A DNA stretch of 64,000 bases from Roseibium sediminicola (GCF_023156505.1 NZ_JALNMJ010000004.1:186001-250000), one strand, 5' to 3'; shown: positions 51,530 to 60,476, numbered from the stretch's first letter. Program-made: numbers and translations. The notes: generated by a model not told the origin, from the sequence alone.

Positions 51530-52237
51530 TCAATGTCTTCTGAGAAGCGTGTCTTTAGCCTCGTTGATTTTCGCCGCGAGGAAACCGGAGCCTCCCTGGT
51601 CGGGATGAACCCGCAACATAAGCCGGCGGTGCGCGGCTCGAATTTCCGCGTCCCCGGCATCGGGCGCAAGCCCCAGGATCTGGTAGGCCTCCTCATCTGT
51701 CATGGGGCCCGAGCCAGGCGCGCTTCCCTGCCGCTCTGCTCCATCCGGCTCGAAGTGTTCACGCCAGCCGGCAAGCCTGCGGTCGAGATAAGCTTCGACT
51801 AACTGCCGGCTCTGAGCGTCCTGGGCGGTTTCCCGCCAGAATGCTTCCAATTCCGTTTCGTTCAAGTCATCCAGCCTGCGGCTTTGAAAGCCGCCGGCGA
51901 GCACAGTTCCAGACATCACTCCGGTGTCGTGGTCCAATTCCATTTCGACCATTGCCGTCCGGACGCGGGACCGCTGGCCGGAGGCCTTTTTCGGGTTGTA
52001 ACCACCGGTCAGACCGCTAAGGCTGCCGAAGCCCAGGACACCAAGTCCCAGCCCCAGAAGCGGTATCCCGAGTACAATCCTCCCGGTGAGCATGAAAACC
52101 GCCGCCAGCGCAATCAGGAACCAGCCCGCAAGCGTTTGTACGGTTCCGGCGAGAGCCGCCGGGTTCGCCGTCACGAAGCGGTTGCCCAGAAGAACGAGCG
52201 CCGCGAGCAGGACCAGGCCGATAAGCAGATAAATCAT
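51530..52237 (-). CDS. Membrane-anchored J-domain protein
   Basis: 235 residues. Two N-terminal transmembrane segments (IYLLIGLVLLAALVLLGN and LAGWFLIALAAVFMLTG...IPLLGLGLGVLGFG). A middle cytosolic part has RTAMVEMELDHDTGVMSGTVLAGGFQSRRLDDL. A C-terminal J domain of about 55 residues has EEAYQILGLAPDAGDAEIRAAHRRLMLRVHPDQGGSGFLAAKINEAKDTLLRRH with the catalytic HPD. Layout resembles Tim14/DNAJC15-like proteins of alphaproteobacteria. It should recruit DnaK to the inner membrane. Ends 17 bases from the convergent carboxypeptidase stop. Confidence 0.9.
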   Translation of the reverse strand: MIYLLIGLVLLAALVLLGNRFVTANPAALAGTVQTLAGWFLIALAAVFMLTGRIVLGIPLLGLGLGVLGFGSLSGLTGGYNPKKASGQRSRVRTAMVEMELDHDTGVMSGTVLAGGFQSRRLDDLNETELEAFWRETAQDAQSRQLVEAYLDRRLAGWREHFEPDGAERQGSAPGSGPMTDEEAYQILGLAPDAGDAEIRAAHRRLMLRVHPDQGGSGFLAAKINEAKDTLLRRH

Positions 52238-52386
52238 CTGTCAGGTATATCCTGACAGACGGGATGGAGCGCTATTGGATTCATACTTCTATTTCTCCCT
52301 GTCCAGTTGGATCTTCTCGCTAATGTAGATGCCGGCCCGGGCGTTTCAAATCGTTCATGACCGCGCGCCCTAGCGCCCTCAGGCGC

Positions 52387-53643
52387 TCAGCGCATCGCCG
52401 TCTCCGTACCGAGGTTTTTCAGGACAAAAACGAAGGCAACCGCGTTGATACATAGCAGCAAGGCGATGGGAATGACCTCATCCTGCATCTGCGCAAGTAC
52501 GCCCAGCAGCGCCGCGACCGCGGTTCCGAGCACGCCGGACGCAAAGCGGCTGGTGGCGACAAAATATTCCCGATTCTCGTCCGAACCAATTTCACCGAGA
52601 TAGACCGCCAGTGCCACTGTCGCGATCTGAGCCGCCAATGCCATGAGGATCAACACCGGGAGATAGAGCATCAGCTCCGGCTTCGGCAAAGCCAGATCGT
52701 TGAACAGCGCGACTGCAGCCGCAATCATGGCCACGAATACAGCTGTCGCGAGGTTTGCCCCGACCGACTTTCCAGTCATCCGATAGATCGCCGGGCCGCT
52801 CAGAAGCGCGCCAACGCTCATGGCGATGACGAAGCCCGCATAGGCCCCGGGCCGCTCCTTGTGCAGGCTGGCCGCGTGAATGGCGTAAAACGGCATTGCT
52901 TGCGTCACGGAAAGAAGAAGCAGCCGCGCCGTCAGATAATTCCGGAACCAGTCATCCTGCCAGCACTGTCGAAAATCATGCAACGCGGCACGCGGTCCCT
53001 GCTTGCCTGGTTCTTGAGCCGATTTGCCCTTAGGCGCAGCCCGCACGGGTTCGGACACCGGCAGGAGCAGCAGAGCAGCCGGAACAGCCACAAGCAGTGC
53101 CAGCCAGGCAAGCGCCATATGGCTGTCGAGCGGGTCCTTGTCCTTGAACAGGTGATAGGCGGCCAAAGCGATCAGCATCGCGGCACAGGCGCTCAGTATC
53201 CCTTCCAGATTGAGGAGATGCCCCCGGCTTTCCTTGTCGAACAGGCTGGGAAGCATGGCTGTATAGGCCAGGTTTCCAATGCCTCGCCCGATCCCGATGG
53301 CGATTGTTGCCAGAATGAGGCACACAACGGTCAGGACAGGAAGACTGGCGTAGATGGCCGCAATGGCAATCAGGAGTCCCCCAGCAATGCCGCCGATGCC
53401 GGCAATCGCAAAGGTCTTTCGCTGTTGCGCCCCGGAGACAAGAGGAGCGGACAGCAATTCAGACAGGCGCGCGGAGACGGTGAACAACGGCACGACAACG
53501 GCGGCCAGAAAGACCGGAGCTCCCGCAGCCACGCAGATGAACGGCAGAAACACCTTGGGCGGCGCCAACCGGCGCTTCAGTGCATAAAATAATCCCTGTA
53601 CCAGGATGAGGCGCCAATTGCGGCGGGAGCTCCAACTGTCCAT
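52387..53643 (-). CDS. MFS transporter
   Basis: 418 residues with 11-12 hydrophobic helices, for example VFLPFICVAAGAPVFLAAVVVPLF, GLLIAIAAIYASLPVLTVVCLILATIAIGIG and YAGFVIAMSVGALLSGPAIYRMTG. No strong subfamily signature is visible; the first helix is preceded by a short basic cytosolic segment. Substrate unknown. ATG 53643 has only a weak GATGAG before it. It lies between the J-domain gene and a VWA-domain gene on the same strand, with gaps of 81 and 149 bases, so cotranscription is possible. Confidence 0.78.
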   Translation of the reverse strand: MDSWSSRRNWRLILVQGLFYALKRRLAPPKVFLPFICVAAGAPVFLAAVVVPLFTVSARLSELLSAPLVSGAQQRKTFAIAGIGGIAGGLLIAIAAIYASLPVLTVVCLILATIAIGIGRGIGNLAYTAMLPSLFDKESRGHLLNLEGILSACAAMLIALAAYHLFKDKDPLDSHMALAWLALLVAVPAALLLLPVSEPVRAAPKGKSAQEPGKQGPRAALHDFRQCWQDDWFRNYLTARLLLLSVTQAMPFYAIHAASLHKERPGAYAGFVIAMSVGALLSGPAIYRMTGKSVGANLATAVFVAMIAAAVALFNDLALPKPELMLYLPVLILMALAAQIATVALAVYLGEIGSDENREYFVATSRFASGVLGTAVAALLGVLAQMQDEVIPIALLLCINAVAFVFVLKNLGTETAMR

Positions 53644-53724
53644 AGCTCATCTAGGGGGGATTTGCCGTTGGTTACAATGGGAATTCGCAAACAATCCAAC
53701 GACTTGAACAAAAGGTCCCGCCCC

Positions 53725-54471
53725 TCAACCGCCCGGCGGCAACTGGCTCAGCAGCAATGTCGCCCCGCGCCCACCCTGGCGTTCCAGTTGCTGCAAGGCC
53801 GGGCGGCCGCCGCTCGCGAACACGGCAACGGCCTTCAGCAAGTCGGCAAGCTGCTGCGCCGCCCCCGCATCAAAGCGGCAAAACGCGCCGTTTGTAAGCC
53901 TGGCAATCTCCCGGAAGGCGCGCTCGGCAACGCCGTCCCGTCCTTCCTGAAACAAAAACACCGGCACACCGAGCATGCCGAGCTGACCGGCCTTGTCGCA
54001 CAGGACATCGACATTTTCTTCCATGCAGTCACCGACATAGACCAGCGCGGCGATCTTGTCGTCGCTGGCCGCTTTCAGGGCCGCGGTCAACACCTTGCCG
54101 ATCTGCGTGCGCCCGCCCTGGCAGGAAATCCGGCTCATCACAGCCGCCAGCTCCTGGCCGTCCTTGAACCAGCGCGAGGCCCTGCATTCGCCAAATCCGC
54201 GGAAATAGACCAGTTTGATTTCAAGGCCTGAGATCTGACCGGCCTCCCGGAACATTTCCGCCTGGATGTGGCAGGCCTGGTCCCAGGTGGGCTGGCGGCT
54301 CATGGTCGCATCGAGAGCAAACACCAGACGACCGCTGCGGCCCGGATCCGGTGGGGTTTCCCTGGCCTTCTGCAAAAACGCGGCAACATCCGCAGCAGCC
54401 GACGGCGGCCTGCTGTCCGCCTCCTGGCGCACAAGCGGGTCGCCTTCTCGTTTGCCGGTTTTCGCCGTCAC
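53725..54471 (-). CDS. VWA-domain protein
   Basis: 248-residue cytosolic protein with a von Willebrand factor A fold: GRLVFALDATMSRQPTWDQA (MIDAS-like DxTxS), LVYFRGFGECRASRWFKDGQELAAVMSRISCQGGRTQIGKVL, ALVYVGDCMEE and GVPVFLFQEGRD. A conserved N-terminal DVAAFLQKARETPP precedes it. The domain probably mediates metal-dependent protein binding; function unknown. Start is GTG 54471 with AGGAGG eight bases upstream; the ATG at 54531 is not supported. Neighbours give no clear pathway. Confidence 0.85.
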   Translation of the reverse strand: MTAKTGKREGDPLVRQEADSRPPSAAADVAAFLQKARETPPDPGRSGRLVFALDATMSRQPTWDQACHIQAEMFREAGQISGLEIKLVYFRGFGECRASRWFKDGQELAAVMSRISCQGGRTQIGKVLTAALKAASDDKIAALVYVGDCMEENVDVLCDKAGQLGMLGVPVFLFQEGRDGVAERAFREIARLTNGAFCRFDAGAAQQLADLLKAVAVFASGGRPALQQLERQGGRGATLLLSQLPPGG

Positions 54472-54557
54472 GGCCGGATCCTCCTGACAGGTGCTGCGAT
54501 TCAAAGTGGGACCCGAATTCCGCTTTGGCAAGCTTGCCGTGTCAAACGCCCCCCAAA

Positions 54558-55208
54558 TCAGGTCGGTTGTGGTTCAGAGGCTGCAATCCGCCGGGACGAC
54601 CCGCGCCGTGTCCACAGATAGGCCTCCATCACCAGCGCATTCGGCACCCAGGCAAGCCAGCTCACCAGCAGATAGGCGGTGTCGAAGTCGATCCCGGCGG
54701 CAGTCGCCGCGCCCAGATAGACCCGCAACGTGACGGCTGCAAAGGTTAGCGCCGCAGAGCGCAGCATCCAGATCCGGTGAAGGTCGATCTGGCGCTTCAG
54801 CGCGAAATAGAAGGCCATTCCCGTCGTAGACAGCCAGATCACCGCCAGTATTGCGAACCCCGCCGCCGCGAACGGTCCGGCGGAGGTATAGAAGGCGAGC
54901 TGAAATCCCGCGACACCCGACACCAGGATTGCGGCAACATGAATCCTGCCCAGCCACCGATGCACCGCTGGCCGCCGTGCCCTGAGATTTTTAAGAAACT
55001 GGAACGGCATCACGGCGAGCGCGATCGGGGCGACGCCGATATGGGCGTAGAGCATCAGCGCATTGTCCTGAACATGATGCGCCATGAAATCCATCGCAGT
55101 CTCGACGCCCTGCGGCAGGAACCTGTAGGAAACAAGCGCGATCAGCACCGACAACACGGCCGCAACAGTAAAACCGACCCTGCCCAGAACCTTGACCAAC
55201 CCGTTCAT
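54558..55208 (-). CDS. DUF2306 integral membrane protein
   Basis: 216 residues with about six transmembrane helices. Seen: FTVAAVLSVLIALVSYRFLP, ALMLYAHIGVAPIALAVMPFQFLKNLRARRPAVHRWLGRIHVAAIL and KRQIDLHRIWMLRSAALTFAAVTLRVYLG. The paired histidines (AHIG, VHRWLGR, DLHRIWMLR) are typical of DUF2306, and could bind heme or metal. Function unknown. Start is ATG 55208 with GGAGG five bases upstream; a TTG at 55223 is unlikely. Divergent from a tetR gene, which probably represses it. Confidence 0.88.
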   Translation of the reverse strand: MNGLVKVLGRVGFTVAAVLSVLIALVSYRFLPQGVETAMDFMAHHVQDNALMLYAHIGVAPIALAVMPFQFLKNLRARRPAVHRWLGRIHVAAILVSGVAGFQLAFYTSAGPFAAAGFAILAVIWLSTTGMAFYFALKRQIDLHRIWMLRSAALTFAAVTLRVYLGAATAAGIDFDTAYLLVSWLAWVPNALVMEAYLWTRRGSSRRIAASEPQPT

Positions 55209-55228
55209 TCCACCTCCCCCCAACTTAA

Positions 55229-55269
55229 CTTGACATTGTCAAGATAGGAACGAACTTGACAGTGTCAAG
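55229..55269. promoter_or_regulatory. Twin palindromic TetR operators between DUF2306 and tetR
   Basis: CTTGACATTGTCAAG (55229-55243) and CTTGACAGTGTCAAG (55255-55269) are perfect 7-1-7 palindromes that differ only in the central base. Their centres are 26 bp apart. They lie 20 bases before the membrane gene and 21 bases before tetR, so one repressor can control both directions. Confidence 0.85.
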
Positions 55270-55290
55270 ACAATCAGGAATGACGTTTCC

Positions 55291-55896
55291 ATGATGACCT
55301 CTCCCACACCCCGGCGGCGCCGGGACGGTACGCTTCGAAACGACCTCGTCGACGCCGGCGTCACGTTGCTGCGCGAGCGCGGTCCGGACGGATTGTCCTT
55401 GCGCGAATGCGCGGCGATGGCAGGCGTCTCCCACGCCGCGCCGTCCTACCATTTCAAGAACATCGCCGGCCTTGCCACCGCCATCGCCGCACGCGGCTTC
55501 AAGCTGTTCTGCGACGCCATGACGACCAGGCTTGACGCGGCGTCCACAGCGCCGCAAGACCGGCTCAACGCCATCTGCCACGGCTATCTCGACTTTGCCT
55601 CGGAACATCCGCACCTGTTTTTGTTCATCTTTTCAGGACAGGCGTTCAATGAAGAGGACGACGACTTCAGCCGGCATTCCACCGCTGCCTATGCCATCCT
55701 GCGGGACACTTGCGGACCGTTTGTGCCAGCCGGAACGGCACCCGAAGACATCGAAATCCTGGTCTGGTCACTCGTTCACGGCTACGCGCATCTGACCATG
55801 ACCCGCAAGAAGGATAATCCGGAGCTTGTGGGAAGCTGGCCGCCGCTGGACGCGCTTTTGAAGCATCTGAACAAGGCGCTGGAGACTGGCGGGTAA
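55291..55896 (+). CDS. TetR-family transcriptional regulator
   Basis: 201 residues. N-terminal HTH: LRNDLVDAGVTLLRERGPDGLSLRECAAMAGVSHAAPSYHFKNIAGLATAIAARGFKLF. The C-terminal ligand domain resembles TetR_C_33/WHG-type regulators (LDFASEHPHLFLFIFSGQAFN). Two perfect operators just upstream indicate autoregulation and control of the divergent DUF2306 membrane protein. Inducer unknown. ATG 55291 could equally be ATG 55294. Confidence 0.94.
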   Translation: MMTSPTPRRRRDGTLRNDLVDAGVTLLRERGPDGLSLRECAAMAGVSHAAPSYHFKNIAGLATAIAARGFKLFCDAMTTRLDAASTAPQDRLNAICHGYLDFASEHPHLFLFIFSGQAFNEEDDDFSRHSTAAYAILRDTCGPFVPAGTAPEDIEILVWSLVHGYAHLTMTRKKDNPELVGSWPPLDALLKHLNKALETGG

Positions 55897-55904
55897 GACC
55901 GGAT

Positions 55905-56339
55905 TTACAGCAGGCAGAGTTCGGTCAGGTCGCGGCGCATGTCGTCGGACATGGCCTGCGCGTTGCCGCCGATCCTGAGGTCGGCAGGCGCATCGGCGGC
56001 TTTCAGATAGCGCCATCCCTGGAACGGGCGTTTCGGCTGATACTGGGTCGGGATCAGCCTCGGCTCCATGATCAGGTCGCAGCGCTTGACGCCGGCTTCA
56101 TCGGTAAACGGGCGGATATCGATCAGATGCTGGCGCACCTGGATCTTGCCCTTGATGACCCAGTAGAGCGAGCCGCCGTCGAGAAGCTCCTCCCGCCGTG
56201 TCGGCACCATGCGCGTGGTATGGACGGTTTCGGCGGGAAGACCGGATTTCCGGGCGTTTTCCATGCGGAAATCGATCCAGGCCTGCAGCGACTCGACGCT
56301 GTCGGCGCCAACGCACAATTTCACCAGATGCAAGGTCAT
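55905..56339 (-). CDS. DUF1489-family protein
   Basis: 144 residues, full length for this small family restricted to alphaproteobacteria. Seen: LHLVKLCVGADSVESLQAWI, TTRMVPTRREELLDGGSLYWVIKGKIQVRQHLIDIRPFTDEAGVKRCDLIMEPRLIPTQYQPKRPFQGWRYL. A conserved core enriched in basic residues suggests nucleic acid binding, but no function is established. Converges on tetR with eight bases between the stops. Confidence 0.9.
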   Translation of the reverse strand: MTLHLVKLCVGADSVESLQAWIDFRMENARKSGLPAETVHTTRMVPTRREELLDGGSLYWVIKGKIQVRQHLIDIRPFTDEAGVKRCDLIMEPRLIPTQYQPKRPFQGWRYLKAADAPADLRIGGNAQAMSDDMRRDLTELCLL

Positions 56340-56460
56340 GACCCTGACGTAGCAGGCTCGCCGGAGACGTCAAGATTTGCGTGTAAAAGGGTGGTGGATT
56401 GTCAGCTGCGACCCGGAGGAAGCGCTTGCGCGCGGACCTTGAAACGGGTTCTCTCAAGTC

Positions 56461-57345
56461 ATGGATGTATTTGTGACAGGTGGCACCGGCGGCATTGGCG
56501 CAGCGGTGGTGAAACAGCTGGTTCAGGATGGCGCCAGCGTCATCGGCCTGGCACGATCCGACAACTCGGCGGCCAGATTGCGCGCCAATGGCGCAAGTGT
56601 CTATCCCGGTGATTTGCGCGCGCCCGAGAGCTGGGTTGCCCGTGCGGCCGCCTGCGATGCCCTGATCCATACCGGGGCGACCTTTTCGGATGACATGGGC
56701 CGGGTCGACAGGCAAAGCATGCTTGCCTTGAAACAGGCCGCGAAACACCGCAAGCAACCGCTCAAGGTGGTTTACACAGGCGGGATCTGGCTGTTTCCCG
56801 GCACGGGCGCGGTCCAGACGATCACCGAGAAAACGCCTTTCGCCCCCCTGCCCGCGTTCCGCTTCATGACGGAGACCATCCGCACGCTGTCGCACGGCAC
56901 CGATCTCAATCTCACAGTCGTGCATCCCGCGCTCGCGTGCAGCCGCGACAGCGGTCCGATCGCCGACATGACCCGGGCGCTGAAGGCGGGCGAACCCTTT
57001 ACCACCAGGGCGCGTCCCGACACGATGTGGCCGTTGGTGGAAATCGGCGACCTGGCGGCTCTCTACGCCCTCGCGCTCAAGCAGTCGCGTTTTCGCCTGT
57101 CGCTGATCGCCAGTAGCATTTCCGGGATCTCCGTAGGCCACCTCGCCTCGCATATCTCGGCGCGCCACGGGCAACCTCTGGAGATCGTGACCGAAGACGC
57201 TCCTCGAAACACCGCCCCTGACACGGACTGGAGCGCCGGCTACGCTCTATCCCAGACGGTCGACACCACGCATGCCCGCCGCGTCACCGGCTGGCAGCCA
57301 GATCATTCCACCGTGGAAGATCTCGTGGTCGCCCTGTCAAAATAG
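56461..57345 (+). CDS. NAD(P)-dependent epimerase/dehydratase-like SDR
   Basis: 294-residue atypical SDR. Seen: the Rossmann motif VFVTGGTGGIGAAVVKQLVQDG, VIGLARSDNSAARLRANGASVYPGDLRAPESW, CDALIHTGATF, and VVYTGGIWLFPGTG. The usual YxxxK is not obvious, although FRFMTETIR occupies that region. A WPLVEIGDLAALYALAL segment is typical of the family. Substrate unknown. Monocistronic by position. Confidence 0.83.
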   Translation: MDVFVTGGTGGIGAAVVKQLVQDGASVIGLARSDNSAARLRANGASVYPGDLRAPESWVARAAACDALIHTGATFSDDMGRVDRQSMLALKQAAKHRKQPLKVVYTGGIWLFPGTGAVQTITEKTPFAPLPAFRFMTETIRTLSHGTDLNLTVVHPALACSRDSGPIADMTRALKAGEPFTTRARPDTMWPLVEIGDLAALYALALKQSRFRLSLIASSISGISVGHLASHISARHGQPLEIVTEDAPRNTAPDTDWSAGYALSQTVDTTHARRVTGWQPDHSTVEDLVVALSK

Positions 57346-57456
57346 ACGGTCGGCAGTTTCCTTTTTCAAAGTTCCGCGCAGCCTATTCTTTTGAGAAAAG
57401 ACTTTCTCAATGTGTGAGCGTCTAGAATTGAGCAATATCCCGAACTGGATCGGCTC

Positions 57457-58002
57457 TTGTTCAAACTGCTCGCCACACTGTTTTTCCTGATCTGTTTAAC
57501 TCCACCGCTCATGGCGGCAGCGGAGGCCCCACATGGTGCCTTCAAGGTCGTGAACACGGAGGGCTTCGTGCAAGAAGACGGCCGGCGCACTCCTCTGCCG
57601 GTAGACACTGCCATTGCCACGGTCTCGATCGTTCATCAGGAGAATGGTGGCCTCAGCCTGACCGTCAACGGAACCCAGATCGATCTGTTTCCGCTCGAAA
57701 ACGGCCTTGCTGCACTGCAATGGAATGCCGATGGAACCTCCCTGCTCCACGCCGTTGACATCCAGGCCTTCCAGGACAAGGCCAACAGCAAGGATGTCCC
57801 CGCCTGGGGCGCCGACCTCGCATGGCCCGGTATGGGCATGGTGCGGCTTGTGCTCCTGCCTCTGGGGGCAAACGCCTATACCGGGTTTCTGATCAGCCAC
57901 CCCGGCTCCAAAACCGTTGTTCGGCAAATGGAATTCCGCAAGGCCTTCGGCCCCGCCAACCGGCCAGCACCTGGTGCTGAGGCGGAAAACAAGGGCAGCT
58001 GA
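57457..58002 (+). CDS. Hypothetical exported protein
   Basis: 181 residues from a TTG at 57457; no ATG is available upstream in frame with a better context. A clear signal peptide, FKLLATLFFLICLTPPLMAAAEA, is followed by a mature part without a recognised domain: AFKVVNTEGFVQEDGRRTPLPVDTAIATVSIVHQENGG, IDLFPLENGLAALQWNADG. Rich in beta-strand character, periplasmic or secreted. The downstream hairpin at 58036-58061 could end its transcript. Confidence 0.65.
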   Translation: MFKLLATLFFLICLTPPLMAAAEAPHGAFKVVNTEGFVQEDGRRTPLPVDTAIATVSIVHQENGGLSLTVNGTQIDLFPLENGLAALQWNADGTSLLHAVDIQAFQDKANSKDVPAWGADLAWPGMGMVRLVLLPLGANAYTGFLISHPGSKTVVRQMEFRKAFGPANRPAPGAEAENKGS

Positions 58003-58033
58003 GACAACCCAATCGGATAAGATCTTGAAAACA

Positions 58034-58061
58034 AAAAAGGCGCAGCCGATGCTGCGCCTTT
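58034..58061 (-). terminator. Bidirectional-type terminator hairpin
   Basis: AAAGGCGCAGC (58036-58046), loop CGAT, GCTGCGCCTTT (58051-58061). A run of A before the stem gives a T-run on the minus strand, so it best serves the small membrane-protein gene; it may also end the plus-strand gene ending at 58002. Confidence 0.8.
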
Positions 58062-58082
58062 GATGTTGTCACGTCCCGCGGC

Positions 58083-58217
58083 TTATTGAGCGGCGGCGAC
58101 GGCTTGTTGAGCGCTTTCCACGTCGTTGAACAGAAGCACCATCATCAATGCGATGCCCACTGCAGCGACGGTCCAGATGGTGACGCTCCAACAAGATTTC
58201 TGCACGTTTTCGTCCAT
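58083..58217 (-). CDS. 44-residue single-pass membrane protein
   Basis: MDENVQKSCWSVTIWTVAAV followed by GIALMMVLLFNDVESAQQAVAAAQ: a short N-terminal tail, one transmembrane helix (about residues 10-30) and an Ala/Gln-rich tail. ATG 58217 has TAGGGA four to five bases upstream, and a terminator follows directly, so it looks like a genuine small gene. The frame can be extended to 58277 but without a ribosome-binding site. No known family recognised. Confidence 0.6.
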   Translation of the reverse strand: MDENVQKSCWSVTIWTVAAVGIALMMVLLFNDVESAQQAVAAAQ

Positions 58218-58476
58218 AAAATCCCTACATATGGTTTTTCGGCGCCAGTCCCCCTGCGAGCCCAAATATGGCGCCATTGAGGCGAGGAGGTAAACGATCC
58301 CTTACCATTTCGCAAGCGCAAAAATGGAGCAGCTGCTGACCCATTTTTGCAAGGCTCGGATATCCGCGGAATATCAGGGGTTTACGTTAACGGCACCCCA
58401 CCTTATGAGCCGTGAAAAACTCTGCTAAGACTGATTTGCAGAGGGATTCGACAGCTTTAAATTGGAAAGGATTGCG

Positions 58477-59232
58477 ATGCAGGTGCTATCGCATTTGGAC
58501 ATGGCGGCGGCAGGCTGGTTTCTGGTGGCCTGGTTCGGCTTCAACTTCCTGGTCGATTTCAGTCCGCTGAGGAAGAAAACCCTGTCGAGCGCCATGGACG
58601 AGTACCGCCGCGGCTGGATGGTCACCATGTGCCTGCGGGACGTACGCATCATGGACACCTCGATCATGTCCGGACTGCAGCAGGGCACGGCGTTTTTCGC
58701 CTCGACCTCGCTGCTGGCGATCGGTGGCGGATTTGCCCTGCTGGACGCAACCGAAACCATTCTTCAGATCGCCGGCGACCTGTCGATTCCCGTCGCCGAC
58801 AACCGGGCCTTGTGGGAGGTCAAGGTGCTCGGACTGATGCTGATCTTTGCTTATGGTTTCTTCAAATTCGGCTGGGCTTACCGCCTGTTCAACTACGCCA
58901 GCATTGTCATGGGGGCTGTGCCGGACCGGGGCAAGGCAGACGACACCGTGATCCGACGGATGGCCTCACAGGCGGGCGAACTGAACGTGCTCGCCGGCCG
59001 CCATTTCAACCGCGGCCAGCGGGCATTTTTCTTTTCGATCGGATTTCTCGGCTGGTTCGCGGGACCTTATGTCTTCGCGGCCACCACACTTGCCGTGCTC
59101 TTGGTCCTGATCCGGCGTCAGTTCGCTTCAAGGGCGCGCGCGGCTGTGCTGTCCGGACAATATCCGAGCTTGGATTCACCCGACAAGTCAGGCGAATACA
59201 CCGACACGGGCTCATCGAACCCTTTTACCTGA
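58477..59232 (+). CDS. DUF599 integral membrane protein
   Basis: 251 residues, about four transmembrane helices. Seen: AAGWFLVAWFGFNFLVDF, then the conserved block RRGWMVTMCLRDVRIMDTSIMSGLQQGTAFFASTSLLAIGGGFALL, LMLIFAYGFFKFGWAYRLFNYASIVMGAVP and RGQRAFFFSIGFLGWFAGPYVF, typical of DUF599. No biochemical role is known. Start is ATG 58477, six bases after AAAGG. The last 115 bases overlap the 3' end of the convergent cyclase gene. Confidence 0.9.
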   Translation: MQVLSHLDMAAAGWFLVAWFGFNFLVDFSPLRKKTLSSAMDEYRRGWMVTMCLRDVRIMDTSIMSGLQQGTAFFASTSLLAIGGGFALLDATETILQIAGDLSIPVADNRALWEVKVLGLMLIFAYGFFKFGWAYRLFNYASIVMGAVPDRGKADDTVIRRMASQAGELNVLAGRHFNRGQRAFFFSIGFLGWFAGPYVFAATTLAVLLVLIRRQFASRARAAVLSGQYPSLDSPDKSGEYTDTGSSNPFT

Positions 59233-60365
59233 TAGCGGCCGAACAGACCGGAGCGGCATCCCATCAGATCGGCAATGGCATCGGAGACCAGCAATTGCCG
59301 CTTCAAGTCCTTGGCGAGTTCGGCAATCCGCGCGGCGAGATTGACGACGGGTCCCACAACGGTGAAATCGAGCCGGGTCTCGCTGCCGACATTGCCGTAA
59401 AACACTTCCCCGGCATGCAGCGCGATGCCGACGCTCATGTCCGGGGTTTCCACGCACATATTGCCGGAATTAATTTCCGCGATCCGTGTTAGCGTGTCAC
59501 GCGCGGCGAGCAACGCCCTTTGCGCTGCATCGCGGGCGTCTTCCTCCGACTCGTAAGGGAAGATCGCCATGACCTCATCGCCGATGAATTTCAGGACCTC
59601 GCCGCCATGGGCCTCGACGGCCGCGGTCATCGCGCCGAAATACTTGTTCAGGAACACGACGATCTTGTCGGCCGGAAGGGTATTGGACAGGCGGGTGAAG
59701 CCGCGGATGTCGGCGAAGGAAACTACCGCCTTGATCCACTCGCCATCGCCCCGCCGCGTCGAGCCGTCCAGGACTTTCAGACCGGCCCGGGGACCGACAT
59801 ACGTGTCCAGAACCGTTTCCGCCGTCCGGCGCAGCGTTTTCAGCTCGCAGACCAGTGCCAGGGGACGGATAAGCGAGTCGAACACGCTGATATGGGACTT
59901 TGAAAAGCCGCCCGGCGCCTTTGTCGCGAAACTCGCCACCTTCACGGTACCGTCCGAGAACGGCATCGGCAGCGCGATATAGTCCGAATATCCTTCCGCG
60001 CGCAGATCCTCGGCGATCGGGAACTCATTTGCGGCCTCGGGATCAAGCTCAATCGCCACCCGCACAGGCTTTTCCGTCTCGTGAACCCGACGGATCGGGC
60101 TTTTCATGTAGTCTTCCGACGTCTTGGAATCCGCCTTGTAGAGGATAAGCTTGGGCTCCTCCGAGCTGGTCCAGATCGATCCTTCCGCGCGCACATTCGG
60201 ATGCACCACCCAGATGCCGGTGGTGACCCGGTCGACGGGCACACCGCCGGCGCGCAGGCGTTCGCCCAGCTCGCTGACGATTTCAAGCGTCCCCTTCAAT
60301 TGAGGCGCTTCGCTGTATAGCCATTGCACGACGTCTGCCGCGACAAGCGGCGCTTCGAGGACCAT
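59118..60365 (-). CDS. Class III adenylate/guanylate cyclase
   Basis: 415 residues. N-terminal half (about 1-200) is a GAF-like or family-specific sensor region with no membrane helix. The C-terminal cyclase homology domain (about 220-395) has IKAVVSFADIRGFTRLSNTLPADKIVVFLNKYFGAMTAAVEAHGGEVLKFIGDEVMAIFP, with both metal aspartates (FADI and GDE), and LDFTVVGPVVNLAARIAEL with the transition-state Asn-x3-Arg pair. It should make cAMP (the substrate lysine is in EVLKFIGDE). Start is ATG 60365 with AAGGACG eight bases upstream; the longer frame to 60455 is not needed. Confidence 0.93.
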   Translation of the reverse strand: MVLEAPLVAADVVQWLYSEAPQLKGTLEIVSELGERLRAGGVPVDRVTTGIWVVHPNVRAEGSIWTSSEEPKLILYKADSKTSEDYMKSPIRRVHETEKPVRVAIELDPEAANEFPIAEDLRAEGYSDYIALPMPFSDGTVKVASFATKAPGGFSKSHISVFDSLIRPLALVCELKTLRRTAETVLDTYVGPRAGLKVLDGSTRRGDGEWIKAVVSFADIRGFTRLSNTLPADKIVVFLNKYFGAMTAAVEAHGGEVLKFIGDEVMAIFPYESEEDARDAAQRALLAARDTLTRIAEINSGNMCVETPDMSVGIALHAGEVFYGNVGSETRLDFTVVGPVVNLAARIAELAKDLKRQLLVSDAIADLMGCRSGLFGRYQVKGFDEPVSVYSPDLSGESKLGYCPDSTAARALEAN

Positions 60366-60476
60366 CTGCCCACGTCCTTTCAAACCCTGAATCGTCCCAG
60401 TATATGGGTGCAGCGCTTTGCCGGTAAAAGAGGCTGCGACCCAAATGCACAACAAAGTGGAAAGAGATTTTCGGCT

